Counted from the stretch's first letter, positions 7,779 to 17,593 are shown. The stretch is 64,000 nt of DNA from Krasilnikoviella flava (GCF_900167525.1 NZ_FUZQ01000001.1:989942-1053941), one strand, 5' to 3'. The notes: generated by a model not told the origin, from the letters alone. A program made the numbers and translations.

Positions 7779-9467
7779 GTGAGCTCGCGGCGGCCACGCG
7801 CGGACCAGGACATCGACGTCCTGCTGGACGCGGTCGTGTCGGTGGGCCGGGGCCTCGAGCTGGAGACGACGCTGCAGCAGGTCGTGCGGGCCGCCGCCAC
7901 GGTCGTCGACGCCCGCTACGCGGCCCTGGGCATCCTCGGCGACGACGAGCGCATCGCCCGCTTCCTCACCGTCGGGATGACGGCGGCCGAGGTCGAGGCG
8001 GTGGGACCCCGCCCGACCGGGCACGGGATCCTGGGCGACGTCATCCGCCACCGGCGACCGTTGCGCCTGCCGGACGTCGCCGCCCATCCCCGCTCCGTCG
8101 GCTACCCGCCGAACCATCCCCCGATGCACAGCTTCCTGGGCATGCCGCTCCAGGTCCACGGGAAGCCCTTCGGCAACCTCTACCTCACCGAGAAGCGCGG
8201 CGGCGGAGAGTTCACGGAGGACGACCAGCGGCTCCTGGAGGCGTTCGCGTCGGCCGCGAGCGTGGCCGTCGAGAACGCCCGCCTGTACGAGGAGGCGCGG
8301 CTGCGCGAACGATGGTCGCGGGCGGACGACGAGATCGCCCGCCGGTTGCTCGCCGGGGAGGAACCCGACGCGGTGCTCGACCTCGTCACCACGGGGGCGA
8401 CCACCGTCGCGGCAGCCGACACCGCAGGGATCGCGGTCCCCTCGGACGACGGCCCGGCCGGTGGTGTCCCGACCCTCACCATCCGGGCGGCGGTCGGGAT
8501 CCGGGCGGAGGCGCTGCGCGGCAGGGCGCTGCGCAGCGCCGGGTCCTTCCTCGCGAGGGCGTTCGTCGAGGGTCGGCCCATCGTCTCCCCGGACGCGTCG
8601 GCGGACGACCGGGCACAGCTCGTCATGCACCCTGACGGCACCGTCGGCCCGCTCGCCGTCTTCCCGCTCGTCGGGCGAGGACGCCGCGTGCTCGGCGTCC
8701 TGGCCGTCGGGAGGGTCCGGGGTGCCGAACCGTTCCGCGACGTCGTGATCGAGGCGCTCGGCGCGTTCGCCAACCAGGCCGCGGTGGCGCTCGAGCTGGC
8801 AGAGCGGCGCGCGGACGCAGCCCGGCTGGCCGTGGTGCGCGACCGGGACCGCATCGCTCGCGACCTGCACGACCTGGCCGTCCAGCGGCTGTATGCGACG
8901 GGTCTGTCCCTGCAGTCGATCGACCGCCGCCTCGCGGACCCTCGGCCCCTCGACCCGGACGGGCGGCAGGACCTGGGGTCGCGCGTGAGCGAGGCGATCG
9001 ACCAGATCGACGAGACGATCGTCCTGATCCGCACCACCATCCGCGATCTCCGCGACCCGGGGAGCGACGCCCCGCGCCGGGTCGCCACCCGTTCGCTGCT
9101 GCTCGCCGAGGTGGAGGCGGCGGCGCACTCCCTCGGCTTCACCCCGACCGTCCGGTTCGAGGGGCCGATCGACGCCCAGGTGCCCTCGACGACGACGGCG
9201 CACCTCGTCGCGGTGCTGCGCGAGACGTTGTCGAACACCGCACGGCACGCGCGGGCCAAGCGGGTCCACGTGCGGCTGCGTGTTGCCGACGACCTGGTGC
9301 TCACCGTGACGGACGACGGCTCGGGGACCTCCCCCGACGCGCCGCGCAGCGGGCTCGCCAACCTCTCCCGACGGGCCACGGAGCTCGGCGGCTCGTTCGA
9401 GGTCGGCCCGGGCCCCGCCGGGGGCACCACGGTGCACTGGCGGGTGCCGCTGCCGAAGATGTCCTGA
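7779..9467 (+). CDS. devS: DevS/DosS-like GAF-domain sensor histidine kinase
   Basis: The product is 562 aa. GAF-A (about 15-172) contains HPRSVGYPPNHPPMHSFLG and FGNLYLTEKR. The HPPM histidine (residue 113) and the LYL tyrosine (residue 135) keep the 22-residue spacing of the heme-ligand His149 and Tyr171 of M. tuberculosis DosS, so a heme-based gas or redox sensor is likely. GAF-B covers about 185-345. The HisKA_3 H-box is RDRIARDLHDLAVQRLYATG with His364. The ATPase has the N-box LRETLSNTARHARA and the G-box TDDGSGTSPDAPRSGLANL. The start is a GTG with TACGGT 6 bp upstream, i.e. leaderless. The cognate regulator is the convergent gene at 9499. Confidence 0.9.
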   Translation: MSSRRPRADQDIDVLLDAVVSVGRGLELETTLQQVVRAAATVVDARYAALGILGDDERIARFLTVGMTAAEVEAVGPRPTGHGILGDVIRHRRPLRLPDVAAHPRSVGYPPNHPPMHSFLGMPLQVHGKPFGNLYLTEKRGGGEFTEDDQRLLEAFASAASVAVENARLYEEARLRERWSRADDEIARRLLAGEEPDAVLDLVTTGATTVAAADTAGIAVPSDDGPAGGVPTLTIRAAVGIRAEALRGRALRSAGSFLARAFVEGRPIVSPDASADDRAQLVMHPDGTVGPLAVFPLVGRGRRVLGVLAVGRVRGAEPFRDVVIEALGAFANQAAVALELAERRADAARLAVVRDRDRIARDLHDLAVQRLYATGLSLQSIDRRLADPRPLDPDGRQDLGSRVSEAIDQIDETIVLIRTTIRDLRDPGSDAPRRVATRSLLLAEVEAAAHSLGFTPTVRFEGPIDAQVPSTTTAHLVAVLRETLSNTARHARAKRVHVRLRVADDLVLTVTDDGSGTSPDAPRSGLANLSRRATELGGSFEVGPGPAGGTTVHWRVPLPKMS

Positions 9468-9498
9468 CGGTGCCGTCCCGGCGTGTCAGAGCGGTGGG

Positions 9499-10179
9499 TC
9501 AGGACGGGGGCGACGAGTGGTCCGCCTCGCCGGGCCGGGCGGTCTGCTCGAGCCGCGCGGCGAGCACGGCGGCCTGCACCCGACGCTCGAGCCCGAGCTT
9601 CGCCAGCAGGCTCGACACGTAGTTCTTCACGGTCTTCTCCGCCAGGATCAGCTCGGTCCCGATCTGCCGGTTCGTCATGCCCTCGCCGACCAGCCCGAGG
9701 ATGCGCCGCTCCTGCGGTGTGAGGTCGCCGAGCGGGTCGTGGTCCTCGCCCTGGTGGCGCAGGCGCGCCATCACCCGGCTCGCGGCGCGCGGGTCGAGCA
9801 TGGATCCGCCCGCCGCCACCGTCCGGATCCCGGACACGAGGTCGCTGCCGCGCACCTGCTTGAGCACGTAGCCCGACGCGCCGGCGAGGATCGCGTCGAA
9901 CAGCGACTCGTCGTCGTCGAACGACGTGAGCATGAGGACCGCGGCATCCGTGCGCGACCGCAGCTCCCGGCACACCGTGACGCCGTCGCCGTCGGGCAGG
10001 CGCACGTCGAGGACGACGACGTCCGGCCGCACGGAAGGCACCCGGGCGAGGGCCTCGGCCGCCGTCGCTGCCGTGCCGACGACCTCGAGGTCGTCCTCCA
10101 TCCCGAGCAGGTCGGCGACGCCGCGGCGCACCACCTCGTGGTCGTCGACGAGGAACACCCGCACGGGCGCGCCGGTCAT
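9499..10179 (-). CDS. devR: DevR/DosR-like NarL-family response regulator
   Basis: The product is 226 aa. The receiver domain (about 5-125) has the acidic pair VDD, the phospho-acceptor Asp58 in [13 protein letters not shown], and Lys107 in ASGYVLKQV. The LuxR-type HTH (about 150-205) reads [20 protein letters not shown] and [20 protein letters not shown]. The recognition-helix pattern EKTVKNYVS matches DosR and keeps the DNA-contacting Lys and Asn residues. It is transcribed toward devS with 31 bp between the stops, so the pair is convergent rather than an operon. By homology it would activate stress genes such as the nearby usp when phosphorylated. Confidence 0.9.
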   Translation of the reverse strand: MTGAPVRVFLVDDHEVVRRGVADLLGMEDDLEVVGTAATAAEALARVPSVRPDVVVLDVRLPDGDGVTVCRELRSRTDAAVLMLTSFDDDESLFDAILAGASGYVLKQVRGSDLVSGIRTVAAGGSMLDPRAASRVMARLRHQGEDHDPLGDLTPQERRILGLVGEGMTNRQIGTELILAEKTVKNYVSSLLAKLGLERRVQAAVLAARLEQTARPGEADHSSPPS

Positions 10180-10230
10180 GACCTCACGCTAGACCCCCGG
10201 GGCGCGTCGTGAGCGGTGACGGCGCGGTGA

Positions 10231-11436
10231 TCAGCCGTCCAGGTCCCGGAGGCGCGCGACGCTCGGCTCCCGCTCGGACTGCAGCCGCGCGGCGACGTCC
10301 TCGGCCGCGCGGATCGTGCGCAGCACGTTGCCGCTGGTGAGGCCGCCCAGGTCGGCGTCGGACCAACCGCGGTCCGCGAGCGCCGCGAGCAGGCTCGGGT
10401 AGCCGGAGACGTCGCGCAGCTCGTCGGCGAAGCCGCCGGCCCCGTCGTAGTCGCCCCCGAGCCCGACGTGCGCCGCCCCCGCGACCTCCCGCACGTGCTC
10501 GACGTGCGCGACGACGTCGTCGAGCGTCGTGGGGGGCTTGGGGTGTGTCTCGGCCCAGGCGGTGGCGAACCGGTCGAACTCGGCATGGTCGTTCGGCGCG
10601 ATCCCGGCCGCCTTCGCGGCCTCACCGGTCTGCGCGCGCCACTCCCCGATCGCCGGGGTGACGAAGCTCGGCACGAACGTCACCATGCAGACGCCGCCGT
10701 TGTCGGCGAGGCGGGCGAGGACGTCGTCGGGCACGTTGCGCGGCACGTCGCAGACGGCGCGCGCGGAGCTGTGCGAGAAGATCACCGGCGCCTCGGAGAC
10801 GTCGAGCGCCGCGCGCATCGTGCCCGCCGAGACGTGCGACAGGTCGACGAGCATGCCGAGCCGGTTCATCTCGCGCACCACCTCGCGCCCGAACGCGGTC
10901 AGCCCGCCCCGTTCGAACCGGCCGTCGGCGGCCGGGGCGTCGGTCGCGGACTCCGCCCAGGGGTTGTGGTGGTTGTGCGTGAGCGTCATGTAGCGCACAC
11001 CGACCTCGTGGAGCATGCGCAGCGCGCCCATCGACGAGTCGATCGACTGCCCGCCCTCCGCACCCATGAGCGACGCGATCCGACCCTCGGCCCACGCGGC
11101 GACGACGTCGTCCGCGGTCAGCGCGAGCCGGAAGTGCTCCGGCCAGCGCGCCACCATGCGGCGCACGGCGTCCACCTGCTCCAGGGTCGCCGTGACCGCA
11201 GCGCTGCCCGGCAGGTTGGACGGCACGTAGACCGACCAGAACTGGGCGCCCACTCCCCCGGCCCGCAGGCGCGGCACGTCGGTGTGCGTGCGGCCCTCGG
11301 TACCGGCCTCGACGTCCAGTCGCGACCAGTCGTACGCGACCTGGTCGCGCGCCTCCCACGGGAGGTCGTTGTGCCCGTCCCAGACGGGGTGCTCGCGCAG
11401 GAGGGCGGCGATCCTGTCGGTCTGCTCGGTCGTCAT
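10231..11436 (-). CDS. Membrane-dipeptidase-family (M19) zinc dipeptidase
   Basis: The product is 401 aa, typical for the renal-dipeptidase family. The binuclear zinc site is visible: [10 protein letters not shown] (His22, Asp24), [12 protein letters not shown] (bridging Glu), [11 protein letters not shown] and [13 protein letters not shown] (two His ligands), and [12 protein letters not shown] (Asp). No signal peptide is seen, so the protein is probably cytoplasmic, unlike the GPI-anchored animal enzyme. The family hydrolyses dipeptides, including D-configured ones. The ATG at 11436 has no strong ribosome site. It stands alone and is divergent from the tetracycline-resistance-like gene. Confidence 0.9.
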   Translation of the reverse strand: MTTEQTDRIAALLREHPVWDGHNDLPWEARDQVAYDWSRLDVEAGTEGRTHTDVPRLRAGGVGAQFWSVYVPSNLPGSAAVTATLEQVDAVRRMVARWPEHFRLALTADDVVAAWAEGRIASLMGAEGGQSIDSSMGALRMLHEVGVRYMTLTHNHHNPWAESATDAPAADGRFERGGLTAFGREVVREMNRLGMLVDLSHVSAGTMRAALDVSEAPVIFSHSSARAVCDVPRNVPDDVLARLADNGGVCMVTFVPSFVTPAIGEWRAQTGEAAKAAGIAPNDHAEFDRFATAWAETHPKPPTTLDDVVAHVEHVREVAGAAHVGLGGDYDGAGGFADELRDVSGYPSLLAALADRGWSDADLGGLTSGNVLRTIRAAEDVAARLQSEREPSVARLRDLDG

Positions 11437-11536
11437 GTCGCGACCCTACCGACCGGAAAACCCTTGGCGCCCTGGCGCTGCCCTGGTGCAATGGGTGTCG
11501 ACCCCGTCCGAGCAGACCGAGCGAAGGAGCCCTCCG

Positions 11537-11647
11537 ATGCGTGCAGCCGTCATGTCCCCGCACATCGACGCACCCACCCACGCAAAGGACAGGACGCTTG
11601 GCACGCACGCTCAACCTCGGGATCCTCGCGCACGTCGACGCCGGTAA
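11537..11647 (+). CDS. Putative 36-aa leader peptide upstream of the ribosomal protection gene
   Basis: An ATG at 11537 follows GAAGGAG (11523-11529) with a 7-bp spacer, the best ribosome site in this stretch. The frame encodes 36 residues beginning MRAAVMSPHIDAPTHAKDRT and ending in an Arg run (RARRRR) before TAA. It overlaps the first 50 bp of the downstream GTPase gene in another frame. Known Tet(M)-type and macrolide-resistance genes are often preceded by short leader ORFs that mediate attenuation. A similar role here is inference; the ORF could also be fortuitous. Confidence 0.45.
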   Translation: MRAAVMSPHIDAPTHAKDRTLGTHAQPRDPRARRRR

Positions 11648-13517
11648 GACCAGCCTCACGGAGCGGCTCCTGCACACCGCCGGAGCCATCGACGCCGTCG
11701 GCAGCGTCGACGCCGGCAGCACCCAGACCGACACCCTCGCCCTGGAGCGACGCCGCGGCATCACCATCCGCTCGGCGGTCGCCTCGTTCGCGGTGGGCGA
11801 CACCACCGTCAACGTCGTCGACACACCCGGTCACCCCGACTTCGTCGCCGAGGTCGAGCGCGCCCTCGGCGTGCTCGACGGTGCGGTCCTCGTGGTCTCC
11901 GCCGTCGAGGGCGTCCAGGCACAGACCCGCGTCCTCGTGCGCGCCCTGCGCCGGTCGCGCATCCCCACGGTGGTGTTCGTCAACAAGATCGACCGGCCGG
12001 GGGCCCGCGCCGACCTGGAGCTCGACGGCCTCCCCCTGGTCCCGCTGGGAGTCGTCGAGGCCGCAGGCACTCCGGCAGCCGCCTGGCGGCCGCGGCTCGA
12101 CGCCGACCGCGCGCTCGACGTCGTCGCCGACCACGACGACGGCGTGCTCGCCGAATACGTCCGCACCGGCGCCGTGGGTGCCGAGCGCCTGCGTGCGTCC
12201 GTCGCGGACCTGTCGCGGCGCGGGCTCGTGCTCCCCGTGCTGGGCGGCTCGGCGATCACCGGTGCCGGGGTGGACCAGCTGCTCGCGGCGCTGCCCGAGC
12301 TGCTGCCCGCGGCCGACGGCGACCCCGACGGGCCGCTGTCGGGCCGGGTGTTCAAGGTGGAGCGCGGCCCCGCCGGCGAGCGCGTCGCGTACGCGCGGCT
12401 CTGGTCCGGCACGCTGCGCGAGCGGGACCAGGTGGGCGCGGACAAGGTCACCGCGGTGCGCGTCGTGCGTCGCGGGAGCGCGGTGGAGCGCACGGAGGCG
12501 CGCGCCGGCCAGGTCGCGCAGCTGTGGGGGCTCGCGGGCGTCCGGGTCGGCGACGACCTGGGCGAGCCGCACGACGGCGACCGGTTCCGGTTCTCCCCGC
12601 CCGTGCTGGAGACGGTCGTCGTGCCGGACGAGCCGACCGAACGGGGCGCGCTGCACGCCGCGCTCACGCAGCTCGCCGAGCAGGACCCGCTCATCGGGCT
12701 GCGGCTCGACGACACCGGCGACGCGGCCCTCTCGCTCTACGGTGAGGTGCAGAAGGAGGTGGTCGGGGCGACGCTCGCCGAGGAGTTCGGCGTCGCCGTG
12801 TCGTTCCGGGAGACGACGACGTTCCACGTGGAACGGCCGGTCGGCGTCGGGTCCGCGGTCGAGCGCATGGGCGACGACGTCAACCCGTTCAACGCCACCG
12901 TCGGCCTGCGCGTGGAGCCGGCCCCGGTCGGGTCGGGCGTGCGCTTCCGGCTCGGCATCGAGCCCGGCTCGCTGACGCTGGCGTTCCGGCGCGCGGTCGA
13001 GGAGACCGTGCTCTGCACGCTGCAGCAAGGGCTGCGCGGGTGGCAGGTCGCGGACTGCACGGTCGTCCTCACCGAGTCCGGGTACGTGCCGCCGCCCCCG
13101 TACGGGTGGAGCGTGTACTCGAGCTCGGCGAGCGACTTCCGCCGCCTGACGCCGCTGGTGCTCCTGACGGCGCTCCGCCGCGCCCGCACCACGGTGCTCG
13201 AGCCGGTCCACGGGTTCACGCTGGACGTCCCGCACGACACCCTCACCGCGGTGCTGCCCCTGCTGGCCCGGTCCGACGCCGTCCCCCTGTCGACCGTGAC
13301 GCGCGGCGACCGCGCCGTGGTGGAGGGCGACGTACCGGCGGCGCGCCTGCACCGCCTGCACCAGCAGCTGCCGGGGGCCACGCGCGGCGAGGGCGTGCTC
13401 GACTCGGTGTTCGCCCGCTACCGCCCCGTGCGGGGCGAGGCGCCCGTCCGGCGGCGCCGTGGCGCCGACCCGCTGCACCGCGAGGAGTACCTGCGGTCCG
13501 TCGGCCGCCAGGCCTGA
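11598..13517 (+). CDS. Tet(M)/OtrA-like ribosomal protection GTPase
   Basis: The product is 639 aa, the same length as Tet(M). It is an EF-G-like translational GTPase. G1 is AHVDAGKTS (about 11-19), the switch region has LERRRGITIRSA, G3 is VDTPGHPDF and G4 is FVNKIDRPG. Domains II-V follow, with FKVERGPAGERVAYARLWSG and the C-terminal YSSSASDFRRLTPLVLLTAL typical of the RPP subfamily rather than EF-G. These proteins bind the ribosome and eject tetracycline. The TTG at 11598 is chosen because it gives the family's N-terminus (ARTLNLGILAHVDAGKT) and follows AAAGGA at a 7-8 bp spacing. Whether it confers resistance is untested; chromosomal homologues are frequent in actinobacteria. Confidence 0.9.
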   Translation: MARTLNLGILAHVDAGKTSLTERLLHTAGAIDAVGSVDAGSTQTDTLALERRRGITIRSAVASFAVGDTTVNVVDTPGHPDFVAEVERALGVLDGAVLVVSAVEGVQAQTRVLVRALRRSRIPTVVFVNKIDRPGARADLELDGLPLVPLGVVEAAGTPAAAWRPRLDADRALDVVADHDDGVLAEYVRTGAVGAERLRASVADLSRRGLVLPVLGGSAITGAGVDQLLAALPELLPAADGDPDGPLSGRVFKVERGPAGERVAYARLWSGTLRERDQVGADKVTAVRVVRRGSAVERTEARAGQVAQLWGLAGVRVGDDLGEPHDGDRFRFSPPVLETVVVPDEPTERGALHAALTQLAEQDPLIGLRLDDTGDAALSLYGEVQKEVVGATLAEEFGVAVSFRETTTFHVERPVGVGSAVERMGDDVNPFNATVGLRVEPAPVGSGVRFRLGIEPGSLTLAFRRAVEETVLCTLQQGLRGWQVADCTVVLTESGYVPPPPYGWSVYSSSASDFRRLTPLVLLTALRRARTTVLEPVHGFTLDVPHDTLTAVLPLLARSDAVPLSTVTRGDRAVVEGDVPAARLHRLHQQLPGATRGEGVLDSVFARYRPVRGEAPVRRRRGADPLHREEYLRSVGRQA

Positions 13518-13547
13518 CCTCCCGCCGCCCGCCGGGCAGCGCGCCCG

Positions 13548-13910
13548 TCAGCCGCGGCGGTCGCCGCGCAACCGGTCGATCTCGCGCCGCTCGCGCTTGG
13601 TGGGCCGGCCGGCCCCGCGGTCGCGGACGCCCACGGCCTCCCGCTCCTGCCGCGTGGGCGCGGGCGGGCTCTCGTCGCGGTACGCCTTCACCGCCAGCGG
13701 CGCGCCCACACGCTTGGGCAGCAGCTCGACGACGACCACCTTGCGGTCACGCAGCGGGTCGCGCCAGGTGATCGTGTCGCCCACCGCGACCGACGTCGCG
13801 GGCTTCGCGACCGTGCCGTTCACCCGCACCCGCCCCGCCCGGAGCAGCGCGGCGGACGACGACCGGCTCTTGAAGAGCCGCACCGCCCACAGCCACACGT
13901 CCACGCGCAC
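13548..13910 (-). CDS. hslR: S4-domain RNA-binding protein, Hsp15 (HslR) type
   Basis: The product is 120 aa. The S4 domain fills residues 1-60: MRVDVWLWAVRLFKSRSSSA, LLRAGRVRVNGTVAKPATSV and VGDTITWR. The basic C-terminal tail (GRPTKRERREIDRLRGDRRG) fits RNA contact. In E. coli Hsp15 binds stalled 50S subunits carrying nascent chains and helps recycle them; the same role is likely here by family. The gene converges with the ribosomal protection gene, 30 bp away. Confidence 0.88.
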   Translation of the reverse strand: MRVDVWLWAVRLFKSRSSSAALLRAGRVRVNGTVAKPATSVAVGDTITWRDPLRDRKVVVVELLPKRVGAPLAVKAYRDESPPAPTRQEREAVGVRDRGAGRPTKRERREIDRLRGDRRG

Positions 13911-13948
13911 GACGTCAGCCTCTCACGGGGCGCCCCGGCTCCGACCGG

Positions 13949-14548
13949 CTACTTGGCCGACGCCGGGTCGCTGTCGCCGATGTGCCCGGGCGCGGTGACG
14001 GCGAGCACGCGCTGCACGAACGCGCAGTACTCGTCCATGTAGTGCCGCAGGAACCCGGCGGTGCTGTCGTTGCTGACCTCGCCGTCCACGCCGAAGTCGT
14101 CGGCGACGTAGGTGATGTACGCCTCCGGGGAGTTGAGCTGCGGGGCGTCGAGGAAGCTGAGGACGGCGCGCATCGACGACTGCATCACCGCGGTGCCGAT
14201 GCCGCCCGGCGAGGCGCCGATGATGCCGACGGGCTTGCGCGCGAAGGAGTTCTGTCCCCAGGGCCGCGAGCCCCAGTCGATCGCGTTCTTCAGTGCCCCC
14301 GGGATGGACCGGTTGTACTCCGGGGAGACGATGAGCAGCCCGTCGGACGCCTCGACCGCCGCCTTGAAGCTCCGGCCCTCGGGCGGGTAGTCGGCGTCAT
14401 AGTCCCAGCTGTAGAGCGGGAGGTTGCCGATGGGGATCTCCGTGAACTCGAGGTCCGCCGGTGCCAGCCGGACGAGCGCCTGCGACAGCGTCCGGTTGAT
14501 CGACCCCCTGGCGAGGCTCCCGACGATGTAGCCGATCTGGTGCGTCAT
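13949..14548 (-). CDS. NAD(P)H-dependent FMN reductase (flavodoxin-fold quinone reductase)
   Basis: The product is 199 aa. The flavodoxin-like fold shows GYIVGSLARGSINRTLSQAL (phosphate-binding loop), IPIGNLPLYSWDYDADYPPE, LLIVSPEYNRSIPGALKNAI and GIIGASPGGIGTAVMQ. The SPEYNxSxPGxLKNAxDW motif is diagnostic of the chromate/azo/quinone reductase group that uses bound FMN. GGGAG 6 bp before the ATG at 14548 fixes the start, although the frame stays open far upstream. The likely cytoplasmic role is two-electron reduction of quinones or xenobiotics. Confidence 0.92.
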   Translation of the reverse strand: MTHQIGYIVGSLARGSINRTLSQALVRLAPADLEFTEIPIGNLPLYSWDYDADYPPEGRSFKAAVEASDGLLIVSPEYNRSIPGALKNAIDWGSRPWGQNSFARKPVGIIGASPGGIGTAVMQSSMRAVLSFLDAPQLNSPEAYITYVADDFGVDGEVSNDSTAGFLRHYMDEYCAFVQRVLAVTAPGHIGDSDPASAK

Positions 14549-14562
14549 GGTGACTCCCTGCT

Positions 14563-14579
14563 CCTTCGGTGACCGAAGG
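14563..14579. promoter_or_regulatory. Inverted repeat in the FMN reductase leader
   Basis: The arms CCTTCGG and CCGAAGG are separated by 3 bp. The site lies 14 bp upstream of the FMN reductase ATG (minus strand) and touches an AAGGAG sequence. It could be an operator or a small RNA hairpin controlling translation. It also lies in the shared region with divergent aspA. Evidence is the symmetry alone. Confidence 0.35.
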
Positions 14580-14692
14580 CCCGACGGCGGACGTCGGCAG
14601 GCCTCTCCCATTCTGCGCGGGCAGGTCGGCGCAGGCGCGCGCTGGGGACGCCCGGCAGGTGTCGGGGCGGCCCCGTTGCTAGCGTCTGCCCC

Positions 14693-16279
14693 ATGGCTGA
14701 ACCCCAGGCCGACGTGCGCGTCGAGGAAGACCTGCTCGGACCGCAAGAAGTCCCTGCGCAGGCGTACTACGGGATCCACACCGTCCGGGCGATCGCGAAC
14801 TTCCCGATCTCCGGGACGACCATCAACGACGTGCCGGAGATGATCCGCGGCATGGTGATGGTGAAGAAGGCGGCGGCGCTCGCGAACCGGGAGCTGCGCG
14901 CCATCCAGCGGGACGTCGCGGACGCCATCATCGGTGCGTGCGACGAGGTGCTGGTCAAGGGCCGGTGCCTCGACCAGTTCCCCATCGACGTGTTCCAGGG
15001 CGGTGCCGGCACCAGCGTCAACATGAACACCAACGAGGTGGTGGCGAACCTCGCGCTGGAGCTGTCCGGCTTCCCCAAGGGCCGTTACGACGTCATCAAC
15101 CCGAACGACCACGTCAACAAGTCGCAGTCCACCAACGACGCCTACCCCACGGGCTTCCGCCTGGCCGTGCACGCCCTCGTCGACGCGCTGGTCGTCGCCG
15201 TGCGCCGCCTGTCGCGGTCGCTGGACGAGAAGGCGTCGGAGTTCGCGAACCTGCCCAAGATGGGTCGCACCCAGCTGCAGGACGCGGTGCCGATGAGCCT
15301 GGGCCAGGAGTTCGCGGGCTTCTCCGTGAACGTCGCCGAGGAGGTCAAGCGCCTCCGCATCGCGGCCGACCTGCTGCTCGAGGTGAACCTGGGCGCGACG
15401 GCGATCGGCACGGGCCTCAACACCCCGCCGGGCTACCCGAAGGTGGCGGCACGGCGGCTCGCGGAGGTGTCCGGGCTCGCCACCGTGCCGGCGGAGAACC
15501 TCGTCGAGGCCACGTACGACAACGGCGCCTACCTGGCCGTGCACTCCGCGGTGAAGCGGCTGGCGGCCAAGCTGTCGAAGATCTGCAACGACCTGCGCCT
15601 GCTGTCCTCGGGGCCGCGCGCGGGGCTCAACGAGATCAACCTGCCCGAGCTGCAGGCCGGCTCGTCGATCATGCCCGCCAAGGTGAACCCGGTGATCCCC
15701 GAGGTGGTGAACCAGGTCTGCTTCAAGGTGATGGGCAACGACGTGACCATCACGCACGCCGCCGAGGCGGGGCAGCTGCAGCTCAACGTCATGGAGCCCG
15801 TGCTGGCGGAGTCGATGTTCGAGTCGATCCGCCTGCTGACCAACGCGTGCGACGCGCTGCGCACCAAGTGCGTCGTCGGGATCACCGCGAACGCCGAGGT
15901 GATGCGGCAGCACGTGCTCGGCTCCATCGGCATCGTCACGTACCTCAACGAGGTGATCGGCCACCACAACGGCGACCTCGTGGGCAAGGAGGCCGCCCGC
16001 ACCGGCGCGTCGGTGCGGGACGTCGTCGTCGCGCGCGGCCTGCTCACCGCCGAGGAGGTGGACACCATCCTCACCACGGAGAACTTCCTGCACCCGCGCT
16101 ACAGCGGCCGCTTCTACCCGCCGGACGAGCGCGGCATCCCCCCGCTGGGCGAGGAGGGCGGGTCGTCGCACGTCGTGGAGTCCGACGACGCGACCGGGGC
16201 GCCGTCGGACCCGCAGCACGAGCACGACGACGACCACGTCGACGAGCACGACGACGGACCGGGTGAGGCCGCCCGGTGA
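14693..16279 (+). CDS. aspA: Aspartate ammonia-lyase
   Basis: The product is 528 aa. It converts L-aspartate to fumarate and ammonia. The family signature [11 protein letters not shown] sits at about 323-333. [29 protein letters not shown] and [19 protein letters not shown] supply the other conserved active-site blocks. Bacterial AspA is usually about 470 aa; here roughly 40 extra C-terminal residues are rich in Asp, Glu and His ([20 protein letters not shown]). That tail is outside the conserved fold and could bind metal ions. TAGCGT 7 bp before the ATG suggests a leaderless message. The stop overlaps the GTG of the transporter gene, so the two are translationally coupled. Confidence 0.95.
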   Translation: MAEPQADVRVEEDLLGPQEVPAQAYYGIHTVRAIANFPISGTTINDVPEMIRGMVMVKKAAALANRELRAIQRDVADAIIGACDEVLVKGRCLDQFPIDVFQGGAGTSVNMNTNEVVANLALELSGFPKGRYDVINPNDHVNKSQSTNDAYPTGFRLAVHALVDALVVAVRRLSRSLDEKASEFANLPKMGRTQLQDAVPMSLGQEFAGFSVNVAEEVKRLRIAADLLLEVNLGATAIGTGLNTPPGYPKVAARRLAEVSGLATVPAENLVEATYDNGAYLAVHSAVKRLAAKLSKICNDLRLLSSGPRAGLNEINLPELQAGSSIMPAKVNPVIPEVVNQVCFKVMGNDVTITHAAEAGQLQLNVMEPVLAESMFESIRLLTNACDALRTKCVVGITANAEVMRQHVLGSIGIVTYLNEVIGHHNGDLVGKEAARTGASVRDVVVARGLLTAEEVDTILTTENFLHPRYSGRFYPPDERGIPPLGEEGGSSHVVESDDATGAPSDPQHEHDDDHVDEHDDGPGEAAR

Positions 16280-17586
16280 TCGTCGTCCAGTTCGTCGTCG
16301 TCCTGGTCTTCGTCTTCATCGGTGCTCGTCTCGGCGGGATCGGGATCGGGCTGGCGGGCGGCGCCGGCGTCATCGTCCTCGGGCTGCTGGGCCTGGAGGT
16401 CGACCCGGCGACGGGCGTCCCGTGGGACGTGCTGGGCATCATCATGTGCGTCATCGCGGCCATCGCCGCGATGCAGGCCGCCGGCGGTCTGGACTACCTC
16501 GTGGCGAAGACGGAGGTGGTGCTGCGCGCGCGCCCCCGCAACATCACGTTCCTCGCGCCGCTGGTCACGTACTTCATGACCGTGTTCGCCGGCACGGGCC
16601 AGGTCGCGTTCTCCACCCTGCCGGTGATCGCGGAGGTGGCGAAGGAGTCGGACGTGCGGCCGTCACGGCCGCTGTCCATCGCGGTGGTCGCGTCGCAGAT
16701 GGCGATCGCCGCGTCGCCCATCTCCGCGGCCGTCGTGGCGATGGCGGCCGTCGTGGAGCCGCTGGGCGTCGACTACCTCACGCTGCTCACCGTGGCCGGC
16801 GTCTCGACGCTGGTGGGCTGCATGGTCGGCGCGGTCGTCGCGTCCCGGCAGGGCGTGGAACTGCAGGACGACCCGGTGTACCAGGAGCGGCTCGCCAAGG
16901 GGCTGGTCAAGCGGCGCGAGGAGCGCGCCGGGTTCGTCGCGAAGCCGCGGGCGCTGCTGTCGCTGGTCATCTTCGCCGCTGCGCTGCTCGTCGTCGTGCT
17001 CTACTCGACCGCGGTGTCCGACTCGGTGGGCCTCATCGAGGACCCGACCATCACCCGCAGCGGCGCCATCATGACGTTCATGCTGCTGGCGGGCCTGCTC
17101 ATCGCCGTCTTCTGCAAGATCGACGTCAGCACGGTCATCACGCAGCAGACGTTCCGCAGCGGCATGAGCGCCGCCGTCTGCATTATCGGCGTCGCATGGC
17201 TCGGCAACACGTTCGTGCAGGGGCACACCGCCCAGATCGAGGAGCTGGGCGGCGACATCATCCAGCGCTACCCGTGGATGCTCGCCGTCGTGCTGCTGCT
17301 CGCCTCCGCGCTCCTCTACTCGCAGGCCGCGACGACGATCGCCCTCATGCCCGTCGCCGCCGGCATGGGCGTGGCCGCGACGACGCTGGTCGCGTCGTTC
17401 CCCGCCGTCACCGGCCTGTTCCTGCTGCCCACCTACACCACCGTCGTCGCCGCCATCGAGCTCGACGACACCGGCACCACCCGCATCGGGAAGTACCTGT
17501 TCAACCACTCGTTCATGGTGCCGGGGCTGGTGTCCGTCGCGACCGCCGTCGCCGTCGGCTTCGGGCTGGCGCCGCTGCTGATCTGA
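16276..17586 (+). CDS. dcuA: Anaerobic C4-dicarboxylate transporter (Dcu family)
   Basis: The product is 436 aa with about 11 membrane segments. Family blocks include [20 protein letters not shown] near the start, [40 protein letters not shown] and [17 protein letters not shown]. The family exchanges external aspartate, fumarate or malate for internal succinate. Its GTG overlaps the aspA stop by 4 bp (GTGA). The pair takes up aspartate and deaminates it to fumarate, feeding fumarate respiration or nitrogen acquisition. DcuA and DcuB cannot be separated by eye, so the symbol is tentative. Confidence 0.9.
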   Translation: MIVVQFVVVLVFVFIGARLGGIGIGLAGGAGVIVLGLLGLEVDPATGVPWDVLGIIMCVIAAIAAMQAAGGLDYLVAKTEVVLRARPRNITFLAPLVTYFMTVFAGTGQVAFSTLPVIAEVAKESDVRPSRPLSIAVVASQMAIAASPISAAVVAMAAVVEPLGVDYLTLLTVAGVSTLVGCMVGAVVASRQGVELQDDPVYQERLAKGLVKRREERAGFVAKPRALLSLVIFAAALLVVVLYSTAVSDSVGLIEDPTITRSGAIMTFMLLAGLLIAVFCKIDVSTVITQQTFRSGMSAAVCIIGVAWLGNTFVQGHTAQIEELGGDIIQRYPWMLAVVLLLASALLYSQAATTIALMPVAAGMGVAATTLVASFPAVTGLFLLPTYTTVVAAIELDDTGTTRIGKYLFNHSFMVPGLVSVATAVAVGFGLAPLLI

Positions 17587-17593
17587 GCGGGTC

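Noticed and set aside
14549..16249. Minus-strand ORF extending the FMN reductase N-terminus by over 500 codons
   Set aside because: It is antisense to aspA, and a good ribosome site precedes the internal ATG that begins the flavodoxin fold.
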